Shown: positions 1-11,208, numbered from the stretch's first letter. The stretch is DNA of 64,000 bases from Rosa chinensis (GCF_002994745.2 NC_037093.1:12194400-12258399), one strand, 5' to 3'. The notes: a model not told the origin generated them from the sequence alone. Made by a program: numbers and translations.

Positions 1-1300
1 CAGTTTGTGTGCAAGGGTCGTACTCTTCCCCAACCTCCACTGGGTTTTCCTCTGATATCAAAATCCAGATGGGGTTTTATCCGCACTGACATTTTCAGCC
101 CCTAAAGTATCAGCTATTTCGCTGCAGAGCGAGCCAAAGCAGCTGGAAATATGGATATTTGACCATCCCACTCTTCTTTTAGATATGCATCTTTACTCTG
201 CCTAGTGACTCTGCATCTGCATTACTCTTTCAAAGCTAACCATCTTCCCCTAAGGATTCACAAACACCAATCCCTTAAAAGTCACAAAAAATGGAAAGTT
301 ACTATATTATATCCACGACTGATCACAATTATCTCGCAACTCTACAAAAGCATAAGTGAGCAACGACCGTGTTAACCCAACAAAGAAGATGACTAAAACT
401 GATATAGGAAAGATGCTATCAAAGTGCAGATGACAAACGGCTTCAAAGTATTAAGGCCTGAGAAGTGAGAATCACCTTAGGCTCGAGGGAAGTATCAGAA
501 GTTTTGCGCAAAGAAACCCCTACTTGGGACCAGCAACTTCAATTTGCTACAAATACAGATGGAAAACTGACTAAAAACACCCAATGTGAACTAGACCAGC
601 ATGACTACGAAGAACAAAACCATCAGACTAATATCATGACATACACAGATGATCACAATTATGTCCTATGAAAATGGCAGCAGCCAACGTATTAGCGACA
701 CATGACAGTAGTAGTAGTGAAAGAAGTGTCAAAGTGCAGACAGTAGCCTCACGAAATCTTGTTTCAAAATAATAAGGCCTGAGAAACACCTTTTATAATT
801 TATATCAAGGGAAGTAACATGCAGAAGGTTTGCCCAAACACACACTATTGAACTTGACAAGAAGACTACAAAGAACAAAGCAGCTGCAGCTTGTTTAGAA
901 AAAAAGAGCATACCGTATGAAACTTCACAAATTGCTCAGTCGCCGGATCTTACATGGAAAATCATACAACACATTTATTCAAGTAGCAAAATGAATCAGT
1001 AATGATGCTTGTAACCCTTAGTTGGAGGACTCTATAACAAGGATACTTGAATTACTGAAGATCCAGTGAATGTAATCAAGATGTAGTCATGAAATCCTGT
1101 TTAAGTGTCTCTGGAACACAAAGAAAGGTTCTTCAACATACAACTGAAATGCATATTTACATATAGTAAAACAATAAATAAATAGATGAAACTGCGTATA
1201 ATTCAAAAATGCATCTTTTAATCTAAATATCAATATAAACAGAGAATGGAGAACTTTACATAGCCAAAAAGGTCCTCGTCAATACCATTTTTATATGGCA
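1..1300. other. Intergenic sequence with a diverged local duplication; 3' flank of the Ycf20-like gene
   Basis: No coding region is supported. Two stretches, about 418-640 and about 724-885, look like diverged copies of each other: both run through a 'aaggcctgagaa' core, then 'cacctt', 'gggaagta' and an 'agaag' to 'gaagaacaaa' tail. The part next to 1300 should contain the 3'UTR of the minus-strand gene at 1301. The first 100 bases faintly resemble copia polyprotein-to-LTR linker sequence, but too weakly to annotate. Confidence 0.4.
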
Positions 1301-1783
1301 CTAACTGGCAAGCTTAAAAGCATCTATGAACAGACCATAAGTGAATCCCATTTTGAAATTGTTGAGAAGAGCAACGGGGAATGTTACTTTTGGTCTGCTG
1401 TAATAAAATTTGGTTACATATTCTGTCAGGAGAACACACACAACTGCAGCAATAACATCATTGACTCCTAAAGCTCCAAATGACAGAGATATTGTTTGGG
1501 CAACATAAAACCCACCCAACAAAGATATTCCCCCAAAGAGAGCCCTACGAGATGGACTTCGAAAGTAGTTCCTCGAGAGCTCTGGCACGGTTCTGATTAT
1601 ATCAACTAGTCTGCGGGACCCTCCATTCTCTTGCACAGCCCGGACACGAAGAAACCCAGGTGAGGATCTCAAAGTGAAAACTCCATATTTCATGTGCGAA
1701 ACTCTGCTTTGAGGACTCAATCCAAATTTATGGAGGCCTGTTGATGGCAAACTAAACGAACAAGCCATTGGTATATTCAACAC
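1301..1783 (-). CDS. Ycf20-like chloroplast membrane protein (DUF565)
   Basis: The 160-residue product fits nuclear-encoded Ycf20-like proteins. In Arabidopsis members of this family act in the thylakoid and affect non-photochemical quenching. The first 50 or so residues are rich in Ser, Arg and Phe and low in acidic residues, as in a plastid transit peptide. The body carries the family-type stretch RRALFGGISLLGGFYVAQ, then VNDVIAAVVCVLLTEYVTKF with the following Tyr-Tyr, giving two membrane segments, and a third weakly hydrophobic segment at the C-terminus. The CDS is a single exon. The start could be Met1 or Met6. Upstream, a 5'UTR intron is well supported: donor CTG|GTAAGT at 2393 and acceptor TTTCCAG at 1825 (minus strand), so transcription probably starts near 2400-2560. 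Neighbour: a tRNA gene begins at 2587 on the other strand. Confidence 0.9.
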   Translation of the reverse strand: MLNIPMACSFSLPSTGLHKFGLSPQSRVSHMKYGVFTLRSSPGFLRVRAVQENGGSRRLVDIIRTVPELSRNYFRSPSRRALFGGISLLGGFYVAQTISLSFGALGVNDVIAAVVCVLLTEYVTKFYYSRPKVTFPVALLNNFKMGFTYGLFIDAFKLAS

Positions 1784-1824
1784 GAGACTCTGCTACTGAA
1801 ATTAACAAAAGTGCCTGCCAATCC

Positions 1825-2393
1825 CTGGAAAAAAAGAAACCAAAGTAACACTTCTCAACAAGGTAGCAGGCAGAAACATAAGAAAGACATATAAGTGGGG
1901 AAAATGAGATTACACCATTTCAGAGAGCAAAAAGAGTATGTTTGAGACAATAGCACAGCTAAAAGGTGATACAAACAACCCCATTCAGAATAGAGAAGCA
2001 TAAAATTTATGTTTCCAGATGCAAGTAAAAAATCCAATAAAAAGTATCTACCTTTTCAAATGAAACAAAAACTTCAACCAATCTCATAAATTCATCTGGA
2101 TCCTTCAGTTTCTAGTTCTTCATATAAACAACAAAAACATGCCACAACCATATTCAAACTCCATCTCTTTGTCAACTGGGTGTGTTGAATTAATTAACTA
2201 AACATGCAGCAACAAAATTAAAATTACAGAAGCATGCTAAAGTACCCAAATGCCAAAAAGTAGACATCTTTGACTCCCTAATGTAAAAACTCAGGGGTTC
2301 CGCAAATCTAAACCTCAGTTTAGTGGCAGTGCATTGGGTTTGGATGAGACTCAAAAATCCAAACTTGGTTGACGTTGAGCTAAATCTACTTAC
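1825..2393 (-). other. 5'UTR intron of the Ycf20-like gene
   Basis: On the minus strand the donor GTCTG|GTAAGTAG and the acceptor TTTTTTTCCAG|GG bound a 569-nt intron lying 41 nt upstream of the ATG. Short open frames inside it and in the upstream exon (2190-2459 minus, 2323-2565 plus) have no recognisable product. A 5'UTR intron in a nuclear gene for a plastid protein is common and may boost expression; that role is inferred only. Confidence 0.65.
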
Positions 2394-2586
2394 CAGACGG
2401 GAACGCCTCAACGAAATGGAAAGGCTGAGGGAGCTCAAAATGAGCCGCTGGTCGCTCAAAGCCTACGTCCAATTCGGATTCTTTGTTTGTCTCTGTGGAC
2501 AATGGAGACCCTCTGCCTCAATTGTAAATTTCTCTGTTGCATTAGTTTATAGTCTAATTCTGTGAAACTGGGTATCCGATCAAATT

Positions 2587-2658
2587 GGGTCCATAGCTCA
2601 GTGGTAGAGCATTTGACTGCAGATCAAGAGGTCACCGGTTCGAACCCGGTTGGGCCCT
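2587..2658 (+). tRNA. tRNA-Cys (GCA)
   Basis: This 72-nt sequence folds as a complete cloverleaf. The 7-bp acceptor stem pairs GGGTCCA with TGGGCCC (one G-T pair). The D arm is TAGCTCAGTGGTAGAGC, the anticodon loop CTGCAGA carries GCA, and the T arm pairs ACCGG with CCGGT around the loop TTCGAAC. The discriminator base is T, as usual for Cys. It contains good A-box and B-box internal promoters, and a run of 13 T residues about 6 nt downstream is a strong Pol III terminator. No intron and no encoded CCA, consistent with a nuclear gene. Confidence 0.96.
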
Positions 2659-3482
2659 ATTATATTTTTTTTTTTTTATTTTACATCTTTTCGTAAGAAA
2701 AATTGGAATAACATCTCTATTTTTTCCTAATTCCTTTTTTAATCTGGTCTTTGTTCTCTGACTTCTCTCATATCATTTTCACAAGAAATAATTGCAATAC
2801 TGTTTTTTTTCTAATTCCTTTTCTATGCGACACTGACAAGAAAATTTGTTTGAAAAAAAAAAGCATTTATCTTGCATTTTGGGTTTTCGACGACATTATT
2901 CAGAGCTTAATTATTATATTCTTGGCTGTTCTCAGCCAGAGGTAACGTGGAAGGTTCGGCTCTTTCTCTTTTTAAAAGTTTCCTTCTTCTTCTTTGTTGC
3001 AAACCATTTTATTTTTGCGTTGCATGATGACATCGAGGATCTTGGTGGCAAGTAGCTCTTCTCCTTGGCATGCAACATCCTAAGGTTGATTATTGGCAAC
3101 AACAATCTTGGAAACTTCCACCTGGATTTTCTTATGACAATGCATTGCCCAATGGACGAGGTTAATTCTTTTAGGTTTTCGTTAGTGTAGTCACGTTTGG
3201 GGATTTGCTGTTAGAGTTGTAGAAGGTGGCAGCTGCTTATGGAACACAACTAAATCGATCTGCTAGGATTTCTTGTTGTTTTTCGGCCCTAGGTTGGTCC
3301 TCCAACGATGGTCGGTGTTAATCAACGTTAATTGTTGGAATTTTATTGTACGCCTTCTTTTACAGCATAATCAAAGTTGCAGAAGTTCCTGACGACGATT
3401 GTTACTCAGTGTAAACGACACACCATGCTAGGGTTTTCTTTAGATTAGGCATGGGAGATCGATCTGTTTTTGGGCATAAATC
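2659..3482. other. Pol III terminator, then AT-rich spacer
   Basis: The T-run at about 2665-2677 ends the tRNA transcript. The rest is AT-rich. Two small open frames (2751-2945 and 2846-3055) have T-rich composition and no recognisable domain. Part of this may be the 5' side of the decayed copia element that becomes recognisable from about 3483, but I see no 5' LTR. Confidence 0.35.
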
Positions 3483-4452
3483 ATTTGGGTTCATGCTTGG
3501 GAGCACACTCTTTACACCAAGAAGAACATTCAAGGTGATATTTTAATCGTGTGCTTATATGTGGATGACTTAATAGTTACTGGAAGTAATGCTGGAATGT
3601 GTGATGATTTTAAGATGAATATGTCACAAAAGTTTGGGATGGCAAATTTGGGTTTGCTTCATTTCTTTCTCGGAATTGAAGTTAAACAAAGTAGACGGTG
3701 ATAATTACATTTCTCAAAAGAGATATACTGCAGAATTGTTGGCTAGATTCAGGCATGAGAATGCCAAATCAATTGGAACTCCAATTGAAGTTGGTGTAAA
3801 AGTGGGAAAAATTGATGGTTGGTGGTCTCATGTTTTTAACTACAACAAGACCAGACTTGGCATTTGTTGTTAGCTTCCTTAACCGCTTGATGGAGACACC
3901 GAAAGATATTTATTGGGAATTTGAAAAGAGAAATTTGAGATATGTTCATGGCACTGTTAATTATGAACTTCACTACTGCTCTGTGAAAAATTAGAATTTG
4001 ATTGGTTATAGTGATATTGATTAGGTAGGAAGGGTTGATGATTAATTACAAGAGTACTTCTGGTTATGTTTTTAGTATGGGTTGAAGTGCAGTGTCATGG
4101 TCGTCAAGGAAGCAGCCAGTCGTGGCTCTCTCAACTATAGAATCTGAGTATATTTCTCTTGCTTCATCAGGTTCTCAGGCTAGGTGGCTGAGATATGTAA
4201 TTGAAGAATTGAACCAAACACAAGTAAGGCCTACAAAGTTATTTTGTGATGACAAATTATTTGTATATCCAAGAATCCCATGTTTCACAGCAAAAGTAAG
4301 CACATCTAGATCAAGTGCCATTTTATTAGAGAGATAATTGATGGAAAAAGAAGTTGAAGTTCAATTTTGCAAGTCTCAAGATCAGTTAGCAGACCTATAT
4401 ATTCACCAAACCCTTGAAGAAGGATCTTTTCGTGAAGAGGAGGACTCTCATT
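3483..4452 (+). pseudogene. Decayed Ty1/copia pol: reverse transcriptase end and RNase H
   Basis: Broken frames read as the C-terminal part of a copia polyprotein. Around 3533-3700 is the RT catalytic region with LYVDDLIVTGSN (the YVDD motif) followed by FFLGIEV. Around 3700-3990 is the connecting region with a QKRYTAELLARF-like stretch and a degraded TRPDLAFVVSFLNRLM. Around 4092-4250 is RNase H with SWSSRKQPVVALSTIESEY. Frameshifts and stops separate the pieces, so nothing functional is encoded. The pol end is cut at 4452 by the gypsy element and resumes after 11208, where 'aagaagtctagcttaagg' leads into the polypurine tract and 3' LTR. Gag, protease and integrase are not visible upstream. 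Confidence 0.85.
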
Positions 4453-4852
4453 TGATCAAAAACTTCTAGGAGATAGAACTCTTAGTAGGAATAAAGAGTC
4501 GTTACTTCTCTTAATTTGGAAGTCGACTTCTTAATACGAGAGGAAATATATGAAAGACTAGAGAAAGAAAAGTATTGAAGCGATGAAACTACTTTCAATT
4601 GCTTGATTAATTTGTTCAACTATTCCGGTTTATATACAAAGATGATTTCCTAAAATAGAAAATTAAAAATAACAAGTGAATTTAAACCATAAATGATAAA
4701 TGGTTTAAATTGTTTAATTATTATAAACCTTAAACTTTGAACAATTGAACGGTTTTGAACCTCAAAGTTTTAATGGTTTTGAATTTATTAAATAATATAA
4801 TATGGTATGTATTAATATCATATTATCTTACGTAGGATATCCTCCTGGATCA
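4453..4852 (-). repeat. 3' LTR of the gypsy element
   Basis: The 400-bp copy starts TGATCAAAAACTTC and ends CTCCTGGATCA, and aligns along its whole length with 10362-11208 once the MITE is removed from the latter. I estimate low-to-mid 90s percent identity by eye, so the insertion is not very recent. It contains 'ggtttatatacaaag' and several AT-rich blocks. Confidence 0.95.
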
Positions 4853-5028
4853 TGGCTCCCCCATTTTGGAACCTTGAGCTCCTGCTCAAGTTATCTTGAG
4901 ATGAGGAAACTTTGTAGCTTTCTTGGCCCGAATGTACCACTTAGATTTGCTGGGAAGTTGACATTTTCTACATATGTGGAAATACTCATACTTTCCATTT
5001 TGTGTTTCTTCTATAAGATGCAATCCTC

Positions 5029-7077
5029 CTACAAAGGATCTTCTCGTTCAATCTTCAAGTCATCAACTGATGGGAGACGAGTGCCTTTGTTGGAATCATT
5101 GTCATCATCATCATCCAAGAGAGATGGTTTGAACAACTTCAAGTTCTCGACATTAATAACCGAATATATGTGCATGTGTCACACCCTTGAAGGTGCAAGG
5201 GGTAAAAGCACCGAGGTTAAGGCATGTCTTGCGCCTACCTCGAGTGTCAAAGGGCAGCAAGGGTTGTCCAAGGAAGACAAGGCAACGAAGTCCAGTGTTC
5301 GAGTGTGCAAGCCTCGCTAGCCAAGCATGTAGGCAGCGGGCAAAGCCAACATTGGCCCGTCAGCAGGAAAGGAGGGAGACTCGAGGGTTAACCTCGCTAA
5401 GCACTGAGAGCAAGCCCATGCATTGAGAGTAGGCAATGCATGGCCTGTGCGAGGGACTGCCAAGGGCAGCGCACAGCGAGGGGCGAGGATGGCATGCTAA
5501 CAAGCAAGCAAGCAAGCTGCAAGTGCGTGACGCAAGCGCGAGCAAGCAAGCTGATGCAAGCGGCAGTTAGCATAGGTTATTAGCTCCTATCCAAAGGAAG
5601 TTGGAGGAGGTTGCCTTGAGTAACTCCCCTTTGGATAAACCTAGGTGGTTGGGGTTGTCAACCACAAGATCGACAAGTTAAGCGATCTTATCCCTAGGCT
5701 GTTGGGGGTTGTCAACCGTAAGAGAAAATCGTGGGGTGCTCGACACACGTACCTAAGGAAGTTGGGGTTATCAACTTCCGAGGGTTGGCTGCCCTCTATA
5801 AATAGCCAAGTGTGTTGAGACTCTAAACACATCCAATAGGGAGTGTATTGTGGAGATCCAACACGAGTTCTTTTTGTTAAGTGTGAGTTAATAAAGGGTT
5901 GGGGTTTCCCCGTATTTTGTGTGTCTTGTTGATTGAAACATTCATCCAAACATTGGTGTCCACTTTGAGTGTTGGGTGGCAACGAAACACTTGAGTGATA
6001 AGCACATTTTACTCTGAGGTGTGCTAAGCTGGTCTTGTTGTCATATGGGGGGCAGCAAGGCGCCATCACGGACTTGAGGGAAGTGAAAAAAATTTCCTAC
6101 TCGAGAATGTGTCCGTGATAGCATGTATGGTGGTAGTTCAAGCTTAAAGGCATTATCACCAATTTGTTTGATGATCTTGAATGGTCCATATAACGGATAG
6201 GTTTGAGCTTCATTTCTTCTCCAGTTAACCATTCTTTTCCCAGGTGTAACCATACTAAGTCACCTTCCTTAAAGGTACATGGCACACGATGCCTGTCATG
6301 ATGGGCTTTATATCGCTGCTGTGATCGTTGCAATTATGCCTCGACCTCCTTGTGAATCTTACCAACTCATTTGAGAAATTTTTGTGCTCGCACATATTCT
6401 TCTTCTTCCTTTCTAGCTATTAGTTGATCGCTTGTAGTGAATGCCAAATCAAAAGGACTTTGAGGTAAGTAGCCCAAACAAACCTCGAAAGGAGATTTCA
6501 GTGTAGAACCATAAATTGCTCGATTAAAAGCAAATTGCAAGTAACGGAGACTTTCATCCCAAGTTTTTGGATGCTTAGAATTATAACCCCTTAATAAATA
6601 CACCATACTCTGATTCACAACCTCTACTTGTCCATCAGTTTGTGGATGAAAAGCAGTGCTTCGTTTTAACCCTGTATCCATCATTTCCCATAAAGACCTC
6701 CAGAAGTGCCCTAAAAATCGACTATCTCTATCCGATATAATCGATGTTGGGAGGCCAAAGTATTTCCAAACATGTTGGGAAAACAACACAGCTGCAATTT
6801 CTCCTGTGATAGTCTTCATGCATGGAATGAGGATCACCATTTTGCTGAATCAATCTACTATAACAAATAAGTAGTCTAATCCAGACTTCGTCTTAGATAA
6901 TCCACCAAGAAAATCCATTGAAATGCTCTCCCAAGGTTGGCTAGGTATTGGTAGTGGAATATACAGTCCTAACTTCCTATTAGAAGGCTTCGATGTGTTG
7001 CACAAAACACAACCTCGAATGTATCTTGAAACATCGAGATGCATCTTTGGCCAATAGACATAACGACGAAGATTCAA
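5029..7077 (-). pseudogene. gypsy integrase, split by a solo LTR
   Basis: Fragments in order on the minus strand: 7077-6850 has the N-terminal zinc-binding part (YVYWPKMHLDVSRYIRGCVLC) and the first catalytic Asp in SMDFLGGL. 6840-6367 has the second Asp in IISDRDSRFLGHFWRSLW and the catalytic Glu in TDGQVEVVNQ. 6333-6121 has the C-terminal GDLVWLHLGKEW region. The remaining tail (about 5171-5029), including YSVINVENLKLF and an acidic run, lies on the far side of the inserted LTR. A stop near 6843 and a frame change near 6335 add to the damage. Confidence 0.88.
5177..6120 (+). mobile_element. Solo LTR nested in the gypsy integrase
   Basis: 944 bp inserted with a 5-bp duplication GCATG (5172-5176 and 6121-6125). 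It starts TGTCACACCC and ends CCGTGATA; the inverted TGTCAC/GTGATA ends fit an LTR with a mutated final CA. Inside are a TATA box (TATAAATA, 5797-5804) and a polyadenylation signal (AATAAA, 5890-5895) in the order expected for a plus-strand LTR, opposite to its host. A motif like 'ttggggttgtcaacc' recurs at about 5647, 5703 and 5761. No internal retroelement genes are present, so it is a single LTR left by recombination. The minus-strand ORF at 5641-6069 is spurious. Confidence 0.82.
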
Positions 7078-7474
7078 TAAAATCTTCTCTACCCCAAAAT
7101 GTCTTGCTGCTTCGGAAGTATGAGCTTCTCAAATCCACTGCAATATATCATTGTCTTTTGGGATGCGTAATTGTGCTCTTATGTACATTAGTCCGTCCTT
7201 TAGTTGAAACTCACTAGTCTTTCCTTGTTGCAACTTTCCATAACCTAAGCTAAAATCTGAATCTGTCTTATACCTTTTTGCGTACTCCGAAGGAATTATA
7301 GGTTGGATCTGCATAGCCACCAATAATGCTGAAAATGGTGTAGGGGTTGAGATAACATATGCCAACTTATTAGTCATTCCCTTCTTGTACTTAAATCACA
7401 ATATTGCATTTTTGTAGCTAAGACATCCATTTCATATGCTAAGCTTGCTATAACTTAAACTGTATAGTTAGATA

Positions 7475-8953
7475 CTAAAGAGGTTTATGATATGAATGAA
7501 TCACGACTTCTTTCCCTAACAAGTAAGCTCTCCAATGTTTTACTGCTTGATGCAGTGCATAAAGCTCCTTGTCATAAGTTGGATAGTTCAGAACTGGTCC
7601 ACTAAACATCTCATAATGGTATGCAATTGGTTTGCCATCCTGAAATAATACGGCTCCCATTCCGTAGTTAGATGCATCTGCTTCCACTTCAAATGCTTTC
7701 TATAGATTTGGAAATGCTAACACTGGGGCCTCAGTAATCTTCTGTTTCAACAACATGAAAGATTCTTCATGTTTGTTTGACCATTCAAATTTTTGATTGG
7801 CCTTCGTAAGAGAATGTAATGGCGCTGCAATTTGAGAGAAATGTCGAATAAATTTTCTCAAATATTGGCATGCACCTATAAAGCTTCTAACTTCGGTCAC
7901 TAAATGGGGTGTGGGCCATTGTTGGCATGCACCAACAATGAACCCCAAGTATACAAGTTGTTGCTTCCCAAATTCACATTTCTTACCGTTCGGCCATAGC
8001 TGACTAGCTTGTAAAACCTCCATAACCTGAGCTATATTACGAAGATGGTCTTCCCATGTGACGCTGTAGATAAGGATGTCATCTAGATAAACGATGACAA
8101 AGTCATCAATGAAAGGCCGGAGTACTTCATTCATTAGCCTCATAAAGGTAGCTGGAGTGTCACATGATCCAAATGGCATAACCAACCACTCAAACAAACC
8201 CTGCTTTGTCTTGAAAGCAATTTTCCAAGTGGTTTCTTCATGGATGCGCACCTGGTGGTAACCAGATTTGACATCAAGCTTGGTGAAGTAACGAGCACCA
8301 TGCAATTGATCTAAAATATCATCAATCCTTGATAACGGATACTGATTCTTGATGGTAATCTTATTAGGTGCTCTATAGTCAATGCACATAGGCCACCCTC
8401 CATCTTTCGTAGGCACAAGTAGCACTGGTGAACCACATGGTGAGCAGCTGGGCTTGATAACTATTTGTTCAAGAAGTCCTTGTATTTGCTTCTTGATCTC
8501 TTCACTCTTTGTCAGAGAAGTGTGATATAAACCCAAGTTTGGTAGAGGTGAATCTCCTACTAATTGAATTTCATGTTCTATAGCTCTCTACAGTGGCAAT
8601 CCTTGCACATCCTAAAAAAGATCCTTGAAATCCTTTTGCAATTTTCCAATATCGGAACATTGTGAAGGCATCAAAGTCATTGCTAACAAAGTCACAGCAT
8701 CAGCATATTGATCTTGTGGTCGAATCATTAACAAAACGAACCGTCCATAAGAATTAACTAATCTTTTGGCTTGATTAGCTGTCAATAAGCTGTCCGTAGA
8801 TTGAGGCCTACAAGCGTTAATGTGGAACTCCTTTCCATCCTTCACCAAATGATACTTGCGGAGCCTCCTATAGTGTATGGCAACACGATCCCATAAATAT
8901 GGACTACCCAATATAACTTGGCATACGTCCAATGGAACCACGTCGCACGTCAC
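7475..8953 (-). pseudogene. gypsy reverse transcriptase and RNase H
   Basis: 8536-7700 holds a long open RT segment (278 codons) with the conserved blocks SPVLLVPTKDGGWPMCIDYR, YFTKLDVKSGYHQVRI, FEWLVMPFG and the catalytic IVYLDDILIYS. 7687-7475 carries the RNase H start (EADASNYGMGAVLFQDGKPI, where the Asp is catalytic) and TYDKELYALHQAVKHWRAYL. An in-frame stop near 7699 separates the two. 8953-8612 is the protease-to-RT linker. This is the best preserved part of the element. Confidence 0.92.
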
Positions 8954-9330
8954 TTCATCGATGTAACGATTAGTGATCGCAAATTTGAAGGTACATTGCT
9001 TTGTTATCTACATGTCAATGTCCTTATGAATCCACCCTAGTGGATATGGCTTAGGGTGAGGCATTGTTTCTAAGCCTACCTTCCTGACTAGAGCCTTTGA
9101 AATTATATTCTTCTGGCTTCCAGGATTGACAATTGCTTGTACAAAACTCTGCTTCACTTGAATGTTCAAGTGGAATAGTTCTTCAAGGTTGTAAGCATTT
9201 GCAGCCTCTGTAAGGCAAGTGTAGTGTCAGGTTGCTTCAACTCTAAAAGCTCTTCTGCCTGTTGCATTATCAATGTGTTCTTTCTGTTGTTCCTACCCTG
9301 GTTGTTCCTTTGGTTCTTGGGTTTCAACTA
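8940..9330 (-). pseudogene. gypsy aspartic protease region
   Basis: The frame around 9150-9100 reads VQAIVNPGSQKNIIS, where active relatives have DPGS or DSGS at the catalytic site. The Asp has become Asn (codon AAT), a single transition that would remove activity. A further stop near 9009 breaks the frame. The region connects the gag zinc-finger end with the RT linker. Confidence 0.75.
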
Positions 9331-10253
9331 GGGATGATGTATCCAGCACTTGTCTTTAACATGTCCGCTGGTACGATAGTGATCACAATAATTCTTCTGT
9401 TTTGGACCATCCTTTATTTGCTTGCCTTTATTCTTCCAATCATATTTACTTGTAGTTGTTCTGTCATCCTTCTTGTCAAGTCTTTTGTACATGGCCTTGA
9501 TGGCGATGGCCTTGACAGTAGCTTCTTTAATGGACTCCATGGTGAACAATTTCAGTTCTTTCCGTATGTAATCAGCTAGACCTCCAATATATTTCATGAA
9601 GATATCATAATCGTCAACATCTATATCCAAAACCAAAGCTTGGTTATGGAATTCAGAGGTATAATCTTGCACCGATGACTGAACTTTTGATTGAAGTGTT
9701 GCCATCTATACTATCTTTCTTCCTCGTAACCATCAGGATATAATTGTTTTCTTAACAATTTCTTGAATTTACTCCAAGTCAATTCCAAAACATTGTACCG
9801 TTTTCAGTATGACTTCCACCATGTAACAGCATGGCTTGAGAGTTTCAAGCTTGCAAATTGAATCTTTTCAGCATTAGAATGCTTATGTACAGTGAAATAA
9901 GTTTCTAATGTGTCAATCCAATTATCTAATTTTTCAACATCAACGACACTGTTATAATCAGGAATTTCAACCTTCAAATCTATCTTTAAGGCACTTACGG
10001 GATTTTTGCGATTACCCGCTTCTTCAGTGATGTCTTCAATGATGGTGTCCTCCTCATCTTCACTATCATCGTCAACCTTCCTCTTTGAAGGAGATGCATG
10101 CGGAAGTTTCGAGGCTTCTAGACTTCCCACCAGTTCAGAAATAGATGCTGATAAAAATTCCACCTGTTGTTGTAGCTTGGTGATACAATCACCGTCACCA
10201 TTGGTGTTGGAATTTCTCCTATCATTGCTTATCTCTTTATCCTTGGCTTTCAA
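9328..10253 (-). pseudogene. gypsy gag, in two frames
   Basis: 10253-9804 encodes a gag start with a Gln/Leu-rich coiled-coil-like segment (TKLQQQVEFLSASISELV), an acidic stretch, and the capsid-type LDNWIDTLETYF ending near HAVTWWKSY. 9705-9328 continues with the second half of the capsid (VQDYTSEFHNQALVLDI) and a zinc knuckle reading CDHYRTSGHVKDKC. The second Cys of the usual CX2C pair is Tyr, so the knuckle is broken. A stop or frameshift between 9804 and 9705 separates the halves. Confidence 0.85.
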
Positions 10254-10347
10254 TGAATGAGCAAAGGACCTACAAGTTCTTCTTTAGAAGTTTTGCATTG
10301 GCCGCGAGTTAGGACCATAAACCACCTTTACCCTTTTCGAATATGGT

Positions 10348-10359
10348 GCTCTGTTTCCA
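10348..10359 (-). other. Primer-binding site of the gypsy element
   Basis: On the minus strand, TGGAAACAGAGC lies 2 nt inside the 5' LTR. It resembles the complement of the 3' end of initiator methionine tRNA used by most plant gypsy elements, with two mismatches. Confidence 0.7.
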
Positions 10360-10361
10360 CT

Positions 10362-11208
10362 TGATCCAAAACTTCTAGGAGATAGAACTTTTAGTAGGAA
10401 TAAAGAGTCGTTACTTCTCTTTGGAAGTTGACTTCTTAATATGAGAGGAAATATATGAAAGACTAGAGAAAGAAAAGTATTGAAGTTATAAAGCTACTTT
10501 CAATTGCTTGATTAATTCATTCAACTATTCCGGTTTATATACAAAGATGATTTCCTAAAATAGAAAACTAAAAGGGCTAAATATTAGTTACTACCATGTG
10601 TTTAGGTCCAAAATCAATTCAGTCCCTAGACTTCTAATTTCATCAAAAACACCCATGTACTTTCAATTTTGATCTAATAGGTCCAATTCATTAATATTCT
10701 GTTATGAGTTCAAGTTATAGTTGGATTATTTGTTGAAAAACTATTTATTTGATAGATTTCTAATAGTGGGACTCACTCCAAAATTGACTATGCAGGCCAC
10801 CTCAACACCACATCATAAAACATAGGCCATATATGAGTCACGTCAACAAGTTAAATGACTCAATTGTCGGAAAACTAACAAATTGGACCTATTAGATCAA
10901 AATTGAAAGTGCAGGGGTGTTCTTGATGAATTAGAAGTTTAGGAACTGAATTGATTTTAGACCCAAACTACAGGGTAGTAGTCAGTATTTAGCCCAAACT
11001 AAAAATAGCAAGTGAATTTAAACCATAAATGATAAATGGTTTAAATTTTTTTTTTTTTGAATAAACTGGTTTAAATTGTTTAATTATTATAAACCTTAAA
11101 CTTTTGAATAGTTTTGAACCTCAAAGTTTTAATGGTTTTGAATTAATTAAATAATATAATACGGTATGTATTAATAATATGTATCTTACGTAGGATCCTC
11201 CTGGATCA
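10362..11208 (-). repeat. 5' LTR of the gypsy element, with a nested MITE
   Basis: It starts TGATCCAAAACTTC and ends CTCCTGGATCA. It is 847 bp long because of a 422-bp MITE plus its 9-bp duplication and a short extra block near 11047-11075 ('tttttttttttgaataaac', followed by a duplicated 'tggtttaaa'). Without these it matches the 400-bp LTR at 4453-4852. Confidence 0.93.
10574..10995. mobile_element. Mutator-type MITE (long TIR, 9-bp TSD)
   Basis: A 422-bp element flanked by perfect 9-bp duplications AAACTAAAA (10565-10573 and 10996-11004). Its terminal inverted repeats are about 115 bp: the left end starts GGGCTAAATATTAGTTACTA and the right end, read inversely, starts GGGCTAAATACTGACTACTA, with matching blocks through 'ttgatctaataggtccaatt'. 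A 9-bp duplication with long TIRs is the hallmark of Mutator-like elements. There is no coding capacity. The pre-insertion LTR sequence survives at 4453-4852. Confidence 0.93.

Larger units (their letters stand above)
4453..11208 (-). mobile_element. Ty3/gypsy LTR retrotransposon, complete but inactive
   Basis: A full-length element is bounded by 5-bp target duplications TCATT (4448-4452 and 11209-11213). The LTRs begin TGATC and end GGATCA: 4453-4852 is the 3' LTR, 10362-11208 the 5' LTR, since the genes read on the minus strand. The primer-binding site at 10348-10359 (minus: TGGAAACAGAGC) matches the initiator-Met tRNA type TGGTATCAGAGC at 10 of 12 positions. A G-rich tract (minus: AAAATGGGGGAGCCA) precedes the 3' LTR. 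Gene order gag, protease, RT, RNase H, integrase marks the Ty3/gypsy class. The element interrupts the copia pseudogene described above. It later received a solo LTR (5177-6120) and a MITE (10574-10995), and its genes carry stops and frameshifts. Confidence 0.95.

Noticed and set aside
1..110. Faint similarity to copia linker sequence at the window start
   Set aside because: Only short phrases such as 'ctgggttttcctctga' match in style; no frame or boundary supports it.
5641..6069. 142-codon minus-strand ORF
   Set aside because: It lies wholly within the solo LTR, has no domain, and follows the repeated 'ttgtcaacc' motif.
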